64,000 nucleotides of DNA. Origin: Diacronema lutheri. Its lineage: Eukaryota; Haptophyta; Pavlovophyceae; Pavlovales; Pavlovaceae. The stretch's first letter is position 1; the number at the start of each line of letters is the position of its first letter. Both the position numbers and the translations under genes were made by a program. The DNA is taken from contig JAGTXO010000030.1 in assembly GCA_019448385.1 (NCBI GenBank), forward strand, positions 124,001 to 188,000, read 5' to 3'. The notes under the pieces were generated by a model. That model did not search any database, was not told where the DNA came from, and was given only the letters and a program-made list of their open reading frames with translations. Of this stretch, positions 1-9,573 are shown piece by piece.

Positions 1-343
1 GCGCGTACAGCTCCACGCGAAAGCAGCCCGTCTCGAGCGGAGCGAGGACAAAGCGGCGGATGGAGGCCACGGTGAAACGAAGGCTGCGATTGATGCCGAA
101 CAGGCAGACGGCGACAGCGCGCCGCGCCGCCACCGCCGGCGCGAGCCGCCCGCACTCGAGCGCGTCGGTGCGCGCGGCGGCGCCAGCGCCGCCGCGGCGA
201 GCAGCCTCGTCGGCATCAGCGGCGGCGGCGGTGGCGTTGGACGCCAAGGCACCGTGCGACACCGCCGCGCGGCAGCAGCTGCAGACGCTCGCGGCGAGCA
301 GGCCGGCGAGCAGGCACGTCGAGGCGCGTCGTCGGCGCTGCAT
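1..343 (-). CDS. Secreted/Golgi-type protein, N-terminal part (partial, runs off left edge)
   Basis: Reading the minus strand from the ATG at 341-343 gives an open frame to the window edge with no stop. It begins MQRRRRASTCLLAGLLAASV: a basic n-region followed by a hydrophobic stretch, so a signal peptide or signal anchor. A low-complexity Ala/Gly linker follows, then a conserved-looking block (AVAVCLFGINRSLRFTVASI) about residues 77-96. Blocks of the type 'VCxFGxxRSLxxTxxSIRRxV' occur in uncharacterised algal secretory or glycosyltransferase-like proteins; I recall the family only loosely. What is seen is the leader and the motif; a Golgi or secretory role is inference. The C-terminal part lies outside the window. 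Confidence 0.6.
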   Translation of the reverse strand, partial: MQRRRRASTCLLAGLLAASVCSCCRAAVSHGALASNATAAAADADEAARRGGAGAAARTDALECGRLAPAVAARRAVAVCLFGINRSLRFTVASIRRFVLAPLETGCFRVELYA

Positions 344-1019
344 GCAGCGGTGATCAGAAATGGACTCGCTTGGGCGTCGAGGCCTGAGAGAGAAATGGAT
401 TGGCGGATTGGCTGATTCCAGCCCCACGCGAGACGGCCACTCGGACAGCCGGCGCTCTCTGCCAGGCCGCTGAGCGGCGGGCAGCTGCAGTTGGCGGCGC
501 TGAGCGGCAGCACGCGTGCGCTCGGCTCGACGAGGAGCTCTTCGGCGTGCAGCCGGGTCAAGGTGGGTCCGATGCAAGCGCGCCTCTACCCGTCGCCCCC
601 GTTTGGCGTGTGGTCGGCCGGCCTCGCCGACCTGCTCGTACCGCTCTCCAACATGGGCGCGGACGCGTGGTTGGCGCGCATGGGCGCACCCTCGCACGGC
701 ATCGCCCGGGCGGCGCTCGAGCGGCACATGCGTCTTCAGCTCGCCGCGTCGTGCGCGGGAAAACACACTTCCTGCCCGCGGCCGCGGCGAGCGGGACGCC
801 GCGAGGCCGCGCGCACGGCAGTGTACGCCGTGGCGGAATGGAGCGGGAGATTGGGAATGATGCGCCATGTGGCGCAGCATGCCACGGCGGCTCGCATCGT
901 CCCATCTCACGATGGCTGTTTCGCTCCTTCAGGTGTGAGGAGTGAGGAGAGGACTCTCCGAGCTGTTTCGCTCGTCCCATCTCACGATGGCGCCGTGATC
1001 GACGTTGAACGGACGGGCG
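344..1019. other. Intergenic, about 680 bp, between divergent genes
   Basis: No supported gene. The block CGTCCCATCTCACGATGGC occurs twice as a direct repeat, at 898-916 and 973-991, each near a copy of CTGTTTCGCTC. Because the genes on both sides point outwards, this spacer should hold both promoters, and the duplicated block is a candidate cis element or simply a small tandem duplication. Confidence 0.5.
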
Positions 1020-4000
1020 ATGCCTTGGATCCTCGACACGGCGTCGGACCTCGACTGGCAGGACTGGGCGAGAATCAGGCCGTCGCCACTCGCCGAGCGC
1101 CGCCTTCCGCTGCACGCGCCCACCAGCGCGGCCGCGGCGCCGTCGATCGCGGCGCGTGCCGCGAGCGCGTCGGCGCAGCGCGGGCGCAGCGCGCTCAACG
1201 CGCTCGCGCAGACGGCGGGGGGCGCGCCACGGCCGACGTCGCCGCGCGTGTTGCCGTACGCCGCTCGACCACCACCGGCGCCACGCGCGCCCGTGCCGCC
1301 GCCGCCACCGCCTGCCAACGGTGCCGAGGCGGACGAGCGCGGCCGACCGCCGAGCGCGGGCGCGCGCCAACGCGCGCGGCACGCGCGGCACCGGCTGCTC
1401 GAGCTCAAGGGGCGATTTGTCGATGCGCTTGCCAAGGGGCGCTTGCAGGCGCGCCGCTCCATCGAGCAGCAGCTCCAGATTGACGAGCTGCGCTCGCGTC
1501 TCACCGACGTGCGGCACGACGGCGACACGCGCACGGAGGCGGCCGAGCGCGAGCGCGCGCGCGCCGAGCAGGCCGCGGAGTTGGAGCGCGTGGCGCTGGC
1601 AGACGCGCTCGCCGAGCGCGAGGCGGACGCGCTCGCCGCCTACGAGCGGCAGGCGGCGCTCGAGGCGGAGCTTGCCACCGTGCACGCGACGCTCGCGCGC
1701 AACGCGGCCACAGCCGATCGGCAGCACGCGCGTGCGCTCGCAGCCGAGCGTGCCAACACGGGCGCGCGCGAGCTCGAGGCGCGCGTGGCACGAGAGGAGG
1801 CGATGCGACTGCACGCCGCGTTGCAGCTCGCACACGTCGAGATGGCCGAGCGGCTGCGCTCGCAGCACGAGGTGGCGGCCGCGTCAGAGCAGCTCGGCGT
1901 CGAGCGCCTCCGCCTGCAGCAGCAGCACAGCAGGCGGAGGGCTCGCGAGGAGGCGGGGCTGCTGCCGCTTGTCAGCGCCGCGTGGGACGCGCGCGCCGGT
2001 GCGCCCAGCGGCCGCGCGCCGACGGGCAGGCCGATCAGCGGATCAACGATGCGTCGGCCCGGCGCAGGCGTCGGCGTGGGCGCGGCGACCGGCGGCGGCG
2101 CGCGCCCGCGCGCCGACGGCGACGCGCCGGGCGGCTGCTCGGCGCGGGTGGCGGCAGCATCAGGCGCGTGGGGCGCGGCATCGCACCCACGATCCGAGCA
2201 GGGCGCGCGCCCACAATCGTCGTGCGCGCAGCACCGCTCCGCAAGGCTGGGCGACGCGCCCCGGCGCGCGTGCGCGCCGAGCGCGCGCCAGTGGCCAACG
2301 GCTGGGCAGGGGCTGCGCGCCTCGCACGGCTGCGCGGCGAGCGGTGGTGCGTACGACCCGCGAGTCTTCGCCGCGACCGCGTGCGGCAGCGGCGGCGGGG
2401 CGCTCGGCTGCGCGGCGGGTGGCGCGCCAACACCAGCGTGCGCCGGCGTCGGCGCGTGCGGTTCGGAAGCCGCCGCGCGGCGGCTGCGCGCGCAACGAGC
2501 TGTGACGCAGCCCGTGACCGACGACGCCGCATCGCACCGCACCGCCGCGGCGCTGTGCGCTCCGGCGGCGCGCGGCGCGCCCGCTTCCGTCGGCGGCGCG
2601 CGGGGCGTGTCGCTCGAGTACGGCGGTGAGCTGGAGTACGGCGCCATCACACACGGGCTTGAGCGTGCGCTCAACGATGGCGGCGCGGCGGTCGGTGCGC
2701 TGCGCGCGTGCCCCAGCTCACCGCCAAGCGCTCCACGCGTGTCGCCACGCTCCACCGCGCGCGCCGAGCCGGCGCCGCTCGCCTTCGGCGATGCTCTCCG
2801 CCGCTCGGCGGCGTATGACGCCTACGCCGCCGCCGCGCTGCCTGTGGCCGCGCACGGCTCGCACGCCGCCGAGCGGCGCGCGGCGCGCGTGCGCGCGTGG
2901 GCCGACGGGCGTGGGCGCGGCGGTGGCGGTGGATGTGACGATGTCGGCGACGAGGCGAGCGGTGTCTCGTTGGGCGCCGCTCGCGCCTCTACCTTTGCGC
3001 CGCCGCTGCCACCGCCGCCGCCATTGCTGCCGAGCGCGGCGGACATGGCCGCGGACGCACCCGCCGCCGCGGGCGGCGCGGGTGGCGGGCTGGGCGCGCG
3101 CGGCCGCGGTCTGTGCAGCGGCTACGGCGACGCGGAGTGGCTCGTCGCAGCCGCGCGCGTTGCGTCGCCGCGTACGGCCCCCGGTCAAGCACTGCAGGAC
3201 GTGCTACCCCCCGGTCAAGCACTGGAGGACGTGCTACCCCCCGGTCAAGCACTGGAGGACGTGCTACCCCCCGGTCAAGCACTGGAGGACGTGCTACCCC
3301 CCGGTCAAGCACTGGAGGACGTGCTACCCCCCGGTCAAGCACTGGAGGACGTGCTACCGCCCGGTCAAGCACTGGAGGACGTGCTACCCCCCGGTCAAGC
3401 ACTGGAGGACGTGCTACCCCCCGGTCAAGCACTGGAGGACGTGCTACGGCCGGCGGCGGGCGCTCGCGCTCGCGCGGCAGCGCATGGGGCGCAGGCCCCC
3501 TCGCCCGCGCCGTGCGCACAGCCACCGGGGCAGGCGGGCGCACGCGAGGCGCCCACAATCGACGCGAGACCCGTGCGCGCGCGAGACCCGTGCGCGCCCA
3601 CAATCGACGCGCCGGCTGAAGCGGAATGGCGTGAGGACACGCTCCCGCCACGCGCAGCACCGCCACCCGTCCCGGCCGCGCACGCCGCGATCGCCGAGCG
3701 CGCCGCCATCGGCGCCGTCGCTTGTCTGCGCGGCTTTGACGCGACGCGTGAGGTGCGGCGCGCGGCGACCGCGGCGAGCGCCGAGCGCAGCGCGGCGAGC
3801 AGAGCCGCGGCGGCAGCGGCAACGCCGCGCGCGCACGAGCCGGACGGCGCGATCGCACGCGCGCCCACCGGCGCGGGCGCGCGCGGGGCGAGCGCAGCAT
3901 GCGGCGCGGCGGCCGGCTCCATTGCAGACGGCACATCCTTGGGCACGCGCTGCGCCGTCTCAACTGTGAGCGCCTGCAGCGATGGCGGCACTCTGAGCCT

Positions 4001-5006
4001 CTGGCAGACGGATGCAAGCGACACCGAACGCGCGCGGGGCGGCGCGCAGCACACGGCTGCGGGTTGCGAGGGCGCGCGCGCATCGACTGCGCAGACGGAT
4101 TGCGCCGCCGCCGCCGGCGGCGAGGGCGAGGGCGAGGGCGAGGGCGTTTTTGCGCTCGCGCTCGACGCGACGGGCCGTGCGGAGCGCGCGGCGTGCGCGG
4201 CGCGATGCCCCGGCCTCGTGACGGGTGTGCAGCGCGCGGCGGCCGCTGCCGCACAGGCGGCCGCGCTCACCGAGGCCGACTTTGACCAGTTCTGGGACGC
4301 GATGCAGCGCGGGGTCCTCGATCCGCGTGGGAGTATGCACGCGACGTTTCGCCTCGACCACCCGCGCGTCACGGCGCGTGCCGGCCGCGCGGCGCGCACA
4401 CTCGTCCTTGGAGACGGCTGGGGCGTGCGCCCCGCGCGGCGCTCCGCCTCTGCCGAACGACGGCCCGTGCTCGACGACATGCCCAAGCCGCGCTCGCCGC
4501 TTCACGACGCGCTGAGCGCGGCCGAACGCCTCGAGGTCCCCCGCGCAACCGTCCCTCGCAGTGCGCACGGCGACTGCAACGGCACGATCGGCCGCGTGGA
4601 CGCGTGGGTGCTACCGCAGCCGGACGTGGCCGAGCGCGAGCGCGCGTTCGCCCGCGCAGAGTGGCGTCCACACGATGGCGTCTCGCCGGGCGCAGCGGCG
4701 CGCGGCGCGATCGGCTGGCGGCTCGACGAGCCGTTGACGACGCATCCGTCAGGCGGCACGGCCAGTGCTCGCTGGCGCGCGGCGGGCGCCGAGGGCACCG
4801 GTCCGCTCAGCAACGGCGGCGACGCCGTGGACGGCGCAGGCTGGCGCGGCGACGCGAACGGCGACTCGAGCGCGCACGGCGAGGCGCAGGGGGAGGGGGA
4901 GGAGGACGGGGACGCTGAATTCCCGTACGCGGACGCTGCCTTCCCGTACGAGGACGCCGCCGCTGACCGTGGCGCGGGCGCCGACGCGACTTTTGACTTC
5001 AGCTGA
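1020..5006 (+). CDS. Large disordered protein with coiled coil and in-frame 30-bp minisatellite
   Basis: About 1,328 residues from the ATG at 1020 (starts MPWILDTASDLDWQDWARIR). Residues about 120-330 form an Ala/Glu/Arg-rich heptad-like stretch (for example EQQLQIDELRSRLTDVRHDG), typical of a long coiled coil. The middle is Ala/Gly/Pro-rich and probably disordered. At 3179-3448 there are nine copies of a 10-residue unit, PPGQALEDVL, encoded by a 30-bp tandem repeat. Near the C-terminus a more ordered block (residues about 1085-1135, with EADFDQFWDAMQRGVLDPRG) may be a small folded motif. I recognise no family. The regular codon pattern and the ordered end blocks argue for a real gene; a structural or scaffold role is only a guess. 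Confidence 0.65.
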   Translation: MPWILDTASDLDWQDWARIRPSPLAERRLPLHAPTSAAAAPSIAARAASASAQRGRSALNALAQTAGGAPRPTSPRVLPYAARPPPAPRAPVPPPPPPANGAEADERGRPPSAGARQRARHARHRLLELKGRFVDALAKGRLQARRSIEQQLQIDELRSRLTDVRHDGDTRTEAAERERARAEQAAELERVALADALAEREADALAAYERQAALEAELATVHATLARNAATADRQHARALAAERANTGARELEARVAREEAMRLHAALQLAHVEMAERLRSQHEVAAASEQLGVERLRLQQQHSRRRAREEAGLLPLVSAAWDARAGAPSGRAPTGRPISGSTMRRPGAGVGVGAATGGGARPRADGDAPGGCSARVAAASGAWGAASHPRSEQGARPQSSCAQHRSARLGDAPRRACAPSARQWPTAGQGLRASHGCAASGGAYDPRVFAATACGSGGGALGCAAGGAPTPACAGVGACGSEAAARRLRAQRAVTQPVTDDAASHRTAAALCAPAARGAPASVGGARGVSLEYGGELEYGAITHGLERALNDGGAAVGALRACPSSPPSAPRVSPRSTARAEPAPLAFGDALRRSAAYDAYAAAALPVAAHGSHAAERRAARVRAWADGRGRGGGGGCDDVGDEASGVSLGAARASTFAPPLPPPPPLLPSAADMAADAPAAAGGAGGGLGARGRGLCSGYGDAEWLVAAARVASPRTAPGQALQDVLPPGQALEDVLPPGQALEDVLPPGQALEDVLPPGQALEDVLPPGQALEDVLPPGQALEDVLPPGQALEDVLPPGQALEDVLRPAAGARARAAAHGAQAPSPAPCAQPPGQAGAREAPTIDARPVRARDPCAPTIDAPAEAEWREDTLPPRAAPPPVPAAHAAIAERAAIGAVACLRGFDATREVRRAATAASAERSAASRAAAAAATPRAHEPDGAIARAPTGAGARGASAACGAAAGSIADGTSLGTRCAVSTVSACSDGGTLSLWQTDASDTERARGGAQHTAAGCEGARASTAQTDCAAAAGGEGEGEGEGVFALALDATGRAERAACAARCPGLVTGVQRAAAAAAQAAALTEADFDQFWDAMQRGVLDPRGSMHATFRLDHPRVTARAGRAARTLVLGDGWGVRPARRSASAERRPVLDDMPKPRSPLHDALSAAERLEVPRATVPRSAHGDCNGTIGRVDAWVLPQPDVAERERAFARAEWRPHDGVSPGAAARGAIGWRLDEPLTTHPSGGTASARWRAAGAEGTGPLSNGGDAVDGAGWRGDANGDSSAHGEAQGEGEEDGDAEFPYADAAFPYEDAAADRGAGADATFDFS
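3179..3448 (+). repeat. 30-bp coding minisatellite, nine units
   Basis: Nine head-to-tail 30-bp units containing GGTCAAGCACTGGAGGACGT. Only the first unit (CTGCAG for CTGGAG) and single bases at some joints differ, so the array is young or homogenised. The length is a multiple of three, so copy-number change keeps the reading frame. Confidence 0.9.
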
Positions 5007-5151
5007 CGCGCGCCGCCCAAGGCGGCAAGGCCGCGTGCGCGATGGAGGCGAGGTGCGGTAGTTTCTCGGACACCTCGGCGCCGGCGTCCACCTAAAATTA
5101 AAAATCAGTGAAACCTGCTACCAAAGTTTTGTCGCCCCGCGAGACGTCCAC

Positions 5152-6525
5152 ATGTACATGCGCGCGCTCGTCTGGCGCGCGCCGCTCCTCTCGCGCGCGC
5201 GCGGCACATGCGGCAAGACGTGCCAGGGCGCGGCGCCCTCGACGCTGCTCTCGTGGTGCTCCGCCGACGAGGCGGTGAGCGTCGTGCGATCAGGCCAGTC
5301 CGTGTTCGTGCAGGGCGCGGCGATGACGCCAGTCGCGCTTGTGAGCGCGCTCGCACGGCGCGCGGGGCCGTCGCTCAAAGACGTGTCGGTGGTGAGCATC
5401 CACACGGAAGGGTCCAACGAGCTCGCCTCCGAGGCCGCCGCGGTTTCCTTCCGCGTGCGCGCCATGTTCCTTGGCGCCAACGTGCGTGCGGCGGTAGCGG
5501 TTGGGCGCGCGGACTACGTGCCGTGCTTCCTGTCCGAGATCCCCGGCTTTTTCCGCTCGGGCACGATCCCGGTGGACGTGGCGTTTGTGCAGGTCTCGCC
5601 GCCCGACAAGCACGGCTTCTGCTCGCTCGGCCTCTCCGTCGACGTGGCCGTCGCCGCAGTGGAGCGCGCGAAGAGCGTGATCGCGCTCGTCAACCCGCGC
5701 GTGCCGCGCACGCTCGGCGACGGCCGCGTGCACGTCTCCAGGATCGCGCGCGCGGTGCAGTCAGACGCGCCAGTTGCGCGTGACATCGCCTCCAAGCTCG
5801 AGCCGCTGCACGAGCGCATCGGAGCCAACGTCGCGTCGCTCGTCGACGACGGCGCGTGCGTGCAGGCGGGGATCGGCCTCGTGCCCGACGCGGCGCTCCT
5901 CGCGCTGCGCGGGCACAAGCAACTTGGCGTGCACACTGAGATGTTCTCCGACGGCCTGATGGACCTGCTCGAGCAGGGCGTGATCACCAACGAGCACAAG
6001 CGCGTGCAGCGCGGCAAGACGACGACCGCGTTCGCCGTCGGCTCGCAGCGGCTGCTCGACTACGTCGACGACAACCCGAACGTGCTCTTCCTCGAGACGT
6101 CCACGACCAACGATGCGGGCGTGATCCGGCAGAACCCGAAGACCGTCGCCATCAACTCGGCGATCGAGGTCGACATCACCGGCCAGGTCGTCGCCGACTC
6201 GATCGGCACGTACGTGTACAGCGGGATCGGCGGCCAGATGGACTTTATGCGCGGCGCTGCGCTCTCCGACGGCGGTCGGCCAATCATTGCGTTCACCTCG
6301 CGCACGAACAAGGGCGTCAGCCGCATCGTGCCGATGATCTCGCCGGGCGCGGGCGTCGTGACGACGCGCGCGCACGTCTACTGGGTCGTGACCGAGCACG
6401 GCATCGCCGAGTTGCACGGCAAGTCGCTGCGCGAGCGCGCGCTGCGGCTACGTGACATCGCACACCCCGACGATCGCGCCGCGCTTGACGCGGCCATCGT
6501 TGAGCGCTTCCGCACTCAAGGTTGA
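5152..6525 (+). CDS. Acetyl-CoA hydrolase / acetate (succinate) CoA-transferase, probably mitochondrial
   Basis: 457 residues, single exon, full family length. The enzyme family moves CoA between acyl groups (acetyl-CoA to succinate or acetate) or hydrolyses acetyl-CoA. Diagnostic blocks seen: GIGLVPDAALLALRGHKQLG, then GVHTEMFSDGLMDL; INSAIEVDITGQV, whose Glu sits where the family usually has its catalytic glutamyl-CoA residue; YSGIGGQMDFMRGAALSDGG; TSRTNKGVSRIVP; and VTEHGIAELHGKSLRERA. The N-terminus MYMRALVWRAPLLSRARG is Arg-rich with no acid residue, like a mitochondrial targeting peptide. In anaerobic or mixotrophic protists, ASCT makes acetate and feeds succinyl-CoA synthetase. The exact acceptor (succinate, acetate or 4-hydroxybutyrate) cannot be told from motifs alone. 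The gene is convergent with the next one, with only 65 bp between stops. Confidence 0.9.
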   Translation: MYMRALVWRAPLLSRARGTCGKTCQGAAPSTLLSWCSADEAVSVVRSGQSVFVQGAAMTPVALVSALARRAGPSLKDVSVVSIHTEGSNELASEAAAVSFRVRAMFLGANVRAAVAVGRADYVPCFLSEIPGFFRSGTIPVDVAFVQVSPPDKHGFCSLGLSVDVAVAAVERAKSVIALVNPRVPRTLGDGRVHVSRIARAVQSDAPVARDIASKLEPLHERIGANVASLVDDGACVQAGIGLVPDAALLALRGHKQLGVHTEMFSDGLMDLLEQGVITNEHKRVQRGKTTTAFAVGSQRLLDYVDDNPNVLFLETSTTNDAGVIRQNPKTVAINSAIEVDITGQVVADSIGTYVYSGIGGQMDFMRGAALSDGGRPIIAFTSRTNKGVSRIVPMISPGAGVVTTRAHVYWVVTEHGIAELHGKSLRERALRLRDIAHPDDRAALDAAIVERFRTQG

Positions 6526-6590
6526 GAAACGGTCGGCGTCGGCGGCTGCGCATCGCGAAAACTGAAAGAGACGGTACACGACGCAAACCG

Positions 6591-8297
6591 TCAACTGGCG
6601 CGCACTGCTCTATCACCGTCGCTGATTGACGGGCTGTGCGCGAGCGCGTCACGCTCATCGGCCGCGTGGATGAGCCCGTCGAGCATCGCGCGCAGCTCGT
6701 CGATGCCCTCGCCCGTTGGCACGGAGACGCGGTAAGCCGGCGGGCGCACACCCGCTTCCTCGCGCGCGAGCGCCTCGTCGAGCGCAGCTGCGCTCTCGAG
6801 CACCGACTGCGCGGCGGAGTGTGCGGCCGCGTCCTGCGCGGCGACGGCTCCAGCCGCGTCGCTCGACGGCGCGCAGCCGCCCGCGTCGTCCATCGCGACC
6901 GATTCGACGACGATGCGCACGCGCGCCGGCTCGTTGTCGTCGCCACGCGTCGCCTCCTCGTCGTCGTAACCGTCTGCAAAGCTGTCATCGTAACCGACGT
7001 CATCGCCAGGGGAGTCGCCGTCGCCGCCCTCGTTGGCCCAGCCGTGGTCGATCCACGTGGGCCCCTCGTCGCGCGCGCCCGCGACGCCGCACGCGCCCAC
7101 GTCGCCGCCCTCGCGCGCCACGTGCAGCACGTCCGCCTTGGAAAGCACGTCGACCCAGAGCGTGGCGGGATGGAGGGCGCGCAGCTCGGCGCGCACGGCG
7201 AGCTGCTCGTGCACAGCGGAGAGGCGGCCACCAAGGCCGGTCGGGTCGATCACGTAGAGGATGACCGTCGGATGCAGCTCGCGCAGCGCGCAAAAGGTGA
7301 GCTGCTCGATGGCGTTACGCAGCGTGTCGGCGCGCGCGAGGACGCCAGGGGTGTCCATTATTTGCAGCCGCAGCCCACCCCTTGAACGCAGGTGTCCGAG
7401 GGTGAGACGCTTGGTAGTGAAGGGGTACGCGTTGACCTCGGGGGCCGCGCTCGACAGAGCGCCAACCAGGCTCGACTTGCCCACGTTGGGCAGCCCGACG
7501 AGCACGGCGAGCGGCTCTCGCGTCGAGACGGACGGCAGCGATCGGACAATCCGACATATGTCCGATAGGGCGAGCAGAGCGTCCTCGCCGCGCTCAGCGG
7601 TGTCGAGGAGCGCGGCGATGCGCGCGGCCTCGAAAGCCCCCGCCTCCGCCGCCGTGCGCAGGCTTGCGCACGCTGCCGCTGCCGCCTTGCCCTCCGCCGT
7701 GAGCTGCTTGCGCAGATCGTCGACGCCGCCCATCGCGGCCGCAAAAGAGGGGCCGCCCGCGCGCTCACGCGCGGCGAGCGTGAGGCGGACGAGCTCGCGC
7801 TCGAAAGGGTGGAGCTCGCGAAGGAACGCACGAAGCTCGATCTGGTAGTCGCGCAGCGGCACGACCAAGTGCTTAGTCAGCACGTCCAGCTTGCGCGCGG
7901 CGAGGCGACACGCGCGCTGCTTGGCGTTGAGCGACTTGGAGCGGAGCAGCTTGTCCGCCTCCTTGGCATCGATGAGCATCTCCTTGCGCGCGAGCTTGAG
8001 CATGCGGCCGATCGGAACCATCTCCGGCGCCGCGCGCAGCCGCCCCGTCTGCGACCCCGCCGCCACGACCACGCCGCTCCCCGCCGGCTCGGCGCCGCTC
8101 GTGCCATCGACGACAATTCTGCCCCTGCCGTCGGCGGCGTCGGGCGGCTCAGCCGTCGAGAGCATGCGCGGCGCAAATGTGCGGGCCCTACGCGCCCGTA
8201 CGAGCTGCTGCACCATGTGTGCCGCGCGCGGCGCGACGGCGAGCGGCCGTGGCAAAGCGCCGGCCGTGAGGCACGCCAACACCCCGGCAAGCAGCAT
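6591..8297 (-). CDS. NOG1/OBG-type GTPase with organelle-targeting leader
   Basis: 568 residues if translation starts at the ATG at 8295-8297 (MLLAGVLACLTAGALPRPLA). That start gives a hydrophobic signal-like segment followed by an Arg-rich stretch, the arrangement of a plastid leader in algae with complex plastids. A coiled-coil region (about 95-250) precedes the G domain. G1 is VGLPNVGKSSLV near residue 267; the NOG1-type switch is AYPFTTKRLTLGHL; G3 is DTPG near 313; G4 is SKAD (usually NKxD) near 385. An acidic insert (DSPGDDVGYDDSFADGYDDE) sits late in the G domain. The family acts in large ribosomal subunit assembly, so a plastid-ribosome role is inferred. The open frame continues upstream, but that part overlaps the divergent gene at 8370 and lacks family character. 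Confidence 0.85.
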   Translation of the reverse strand: MLLAGVLACLTAGALPRPLAVAPRAAHMVQQLVRARRARTFAPRMLSTAEPPDAADGRGRIVVDGTSGAEPAGSGVVVAAGSQTGRLRAAPEMVPIGRMLKLARKEMLIDAKEADKLLRSKSLNAKQRACRLAARKLDVLTKHLVVPLRDYQIELRAFLRELHPFERELVRLTLAARERAGGPSFAAAMGGVDDLRKQLTAEGKAAAAACASLRTAAEAGAFEAARIAALLDTAERGEDALLALSDICRIVRSLPSVSTREPLAVLVGLPNVGKSSLVGALSSAAPEVNAYPFTTKRLTLGHLRSRGGLRLQIMDTPGVLARADTLRNAIEQLTFCALRELHPTVILYVIDPTGLGGRLSAVHEQLAVRAELRALHPATLWVDVLSKADVLHVAREGGDVGACGVAGARDEGPTWIDHGWANEGGDGDSPGDDVGYDDSFADGYDDEEATRGDDNEPARVRIVVESVAMDDAGGCAPSSDAAGAVAAQDAAAHSAAQSVLESAAALDEALAREEAGVRPPAYRVSVPTGEGIDELRAMLDGLIHAADERDALAHSPSISDGDRAVRAS

Positions 8298-8369
8298 TTT
8301 TGAAGGCGCCCTCGTGGACGGAGGGTGTGAAAACCAGGGCGTCGATCGATCGCAAGCGCGAGGCGGAGC

Positions 8370-8681
8370 ATGGCCTCGTGGGCGAGCGTCGCGTGCCTGT
8401 CGCGGCTGCGCCTGATGCGGCGTGACGTTCTGCTCCGGCGCTTCGCGCTCTTTCAGCCCGCCGCGCATGCGCACGCGGCCGCGGGCCAGGGTGCCAAGCC
8501 CGACCGCACGGCGTCCGTCGACCGCGACTTCAAATTCCTCACCGCGGCGCTGAGGCGGCGGCGAGAGCTTGCGGATCGCTACGACATGGACAAGGCGGAT
8601 GGTCGTACCGCGCTCGAGAAGGCCGAGGCTGTCGCTGCGCGCGTCGGGCTTAAGCTGCCCGCCGTCCCGCCGAAGGAGTGA
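8370..8681 (+). CDS. Small basic protein, possibly mitochondrial
   Basis: 103 residues starting MASWASVACLSRLRLMRRDV, Arg-rich and without early acidic residues, as in a mitochondrial presequence. The second half (DRDFKFLTAALRRRRELADR, then YDMDKADGRTALEKAEAVAA) looks like two helices and is well ordered. I do not recognise the family; assembly-factor-like small mitochondrial proteins have this look, but that is impression only. Its ATG is 72 bp from the ATG of the divergent NOG1-like GTPase, so the two probably share a short bidirectional promoter. Confidence 0.5.
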   Translation: MASWASVACLSRLRLMRRDVLLRRFALFQPAAHAHAAAGQGAKPDRTASVDRDFKFLTAALRRRRELADRYDMDKADGRTALEKAEAVAARVGLKLPAVPPKE

Positions 8682-9110
8682 CGCGCTCGTGCCGGTTTCC
8701 AGCCGCGGGCCCCAACCGGCAAAGACGGGCGCAGCGTGAATCGCCGGGGCTTCGGCGGGCCCCCCCCTCGCGATAGACAGGCAGAACGACGAGCGAGACG
8801 AAGCCCCGGCGTTCTGCCTGACTATATACGGCGCGGTCCGGGCTGGTCCGGCCAGTGTAAGGCTGAGAGTACGACCCGGGTCGTACAATCAAGGGTTAAA
8901 AGCCAGCCAATGAGCGCTCGAGGGGTCGGGGCGAGGCCTATGACGAGCCTAGGACCGAGACACCCTCCTGACCGGCCGATTTGGAGTAGAATTCGGGGTC
9001 GAGCGGGCGCGGCGGACGGAGGGCCCGAGCCGGGCCGACGGAGGGTCCGACCCCGGAATGCGGGCGACCGGAAGGGCTTGGGTGATTTACGCCTAGTAGA
9101 ATAGAATGGC
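8682..9110. other. Non-coding stretch rich in inverted repeats
   Basis: No convincing gene. It contains nested hairpins: CGCCGGGGCTTCG (8742-8754) pairs with CGAAGCCCCGGCG (8799-8811), and CAGGCAGAAC (8778-8787) pairs with GTTCTGCCTG (8811-8820). At 8869-8886 there is a perfect 18-bp palindrome, GTACGACCCGGGTCGTAC. The structures could be a transposon remnant or a structured RNA; I could not fold a tRNA or a known snRNA from it. Confidence 0.5.
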
Positions 9111-9359
9111 GGATTCCGGGGGGGCTCGCAACTGGCATCGCGCAAGCTGAGGCCCCCTGACTGACCGGACCGCGCCGAGTGCGCGTGCACCCCGTGGAGG
9201 GCGCGGCCAGTCGGACACTCTTCGCGACTGAGCTCGCCGCGGCATACCGTGCGCTGCGCCGGCGCGCTACTTGCCGTTGGCCGAGCTGCGGGTGTTGCGC
9301 ACCGCCGTGTTGCGCAGCCAGCGGCTGGATGCGCCGGTGGCCGGAACCTTGGCGCGCTT

Positions 9360-9540
9360 TGGCTAAGCGACCTCGGCCTGCACAGACTCGAACGCGTGCG
9401 TAAACTCGAGGCGTTGCAGGTGGCGAGCACGTGAGTTCGCGTAGGAGGTCTTGTACTCGGTGGCCTGACTGTCGACCGACGAGAGCTTGGGCGAGTTCGG
9501 CGGCACGTTGGCTCACTTGGGCTCGGTGCGCGGCTCTGCC

Positions 9541-9573
<33 letters not shown>

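Noticed and set aside
558-1868. Minus-strand frame of 436 codons and other frames over 400-1500
   Set aside because: Arg-rich low-complexity translation; it overlaps the better-supported coiled-coil gene on the plus strand.
3179-3448. CRISPR-like array
   Set aside because: Contiguous 30-bp units without spacers, in a coding frame: a minisatellite. The 189-bp and 57-bp arrays also lack spacers.
8820-9060. tRNA or snRNA in the inverted-repeat stretch
   Set aside because: No cloverleaf, anticodon arm or box motifs could be assembled.
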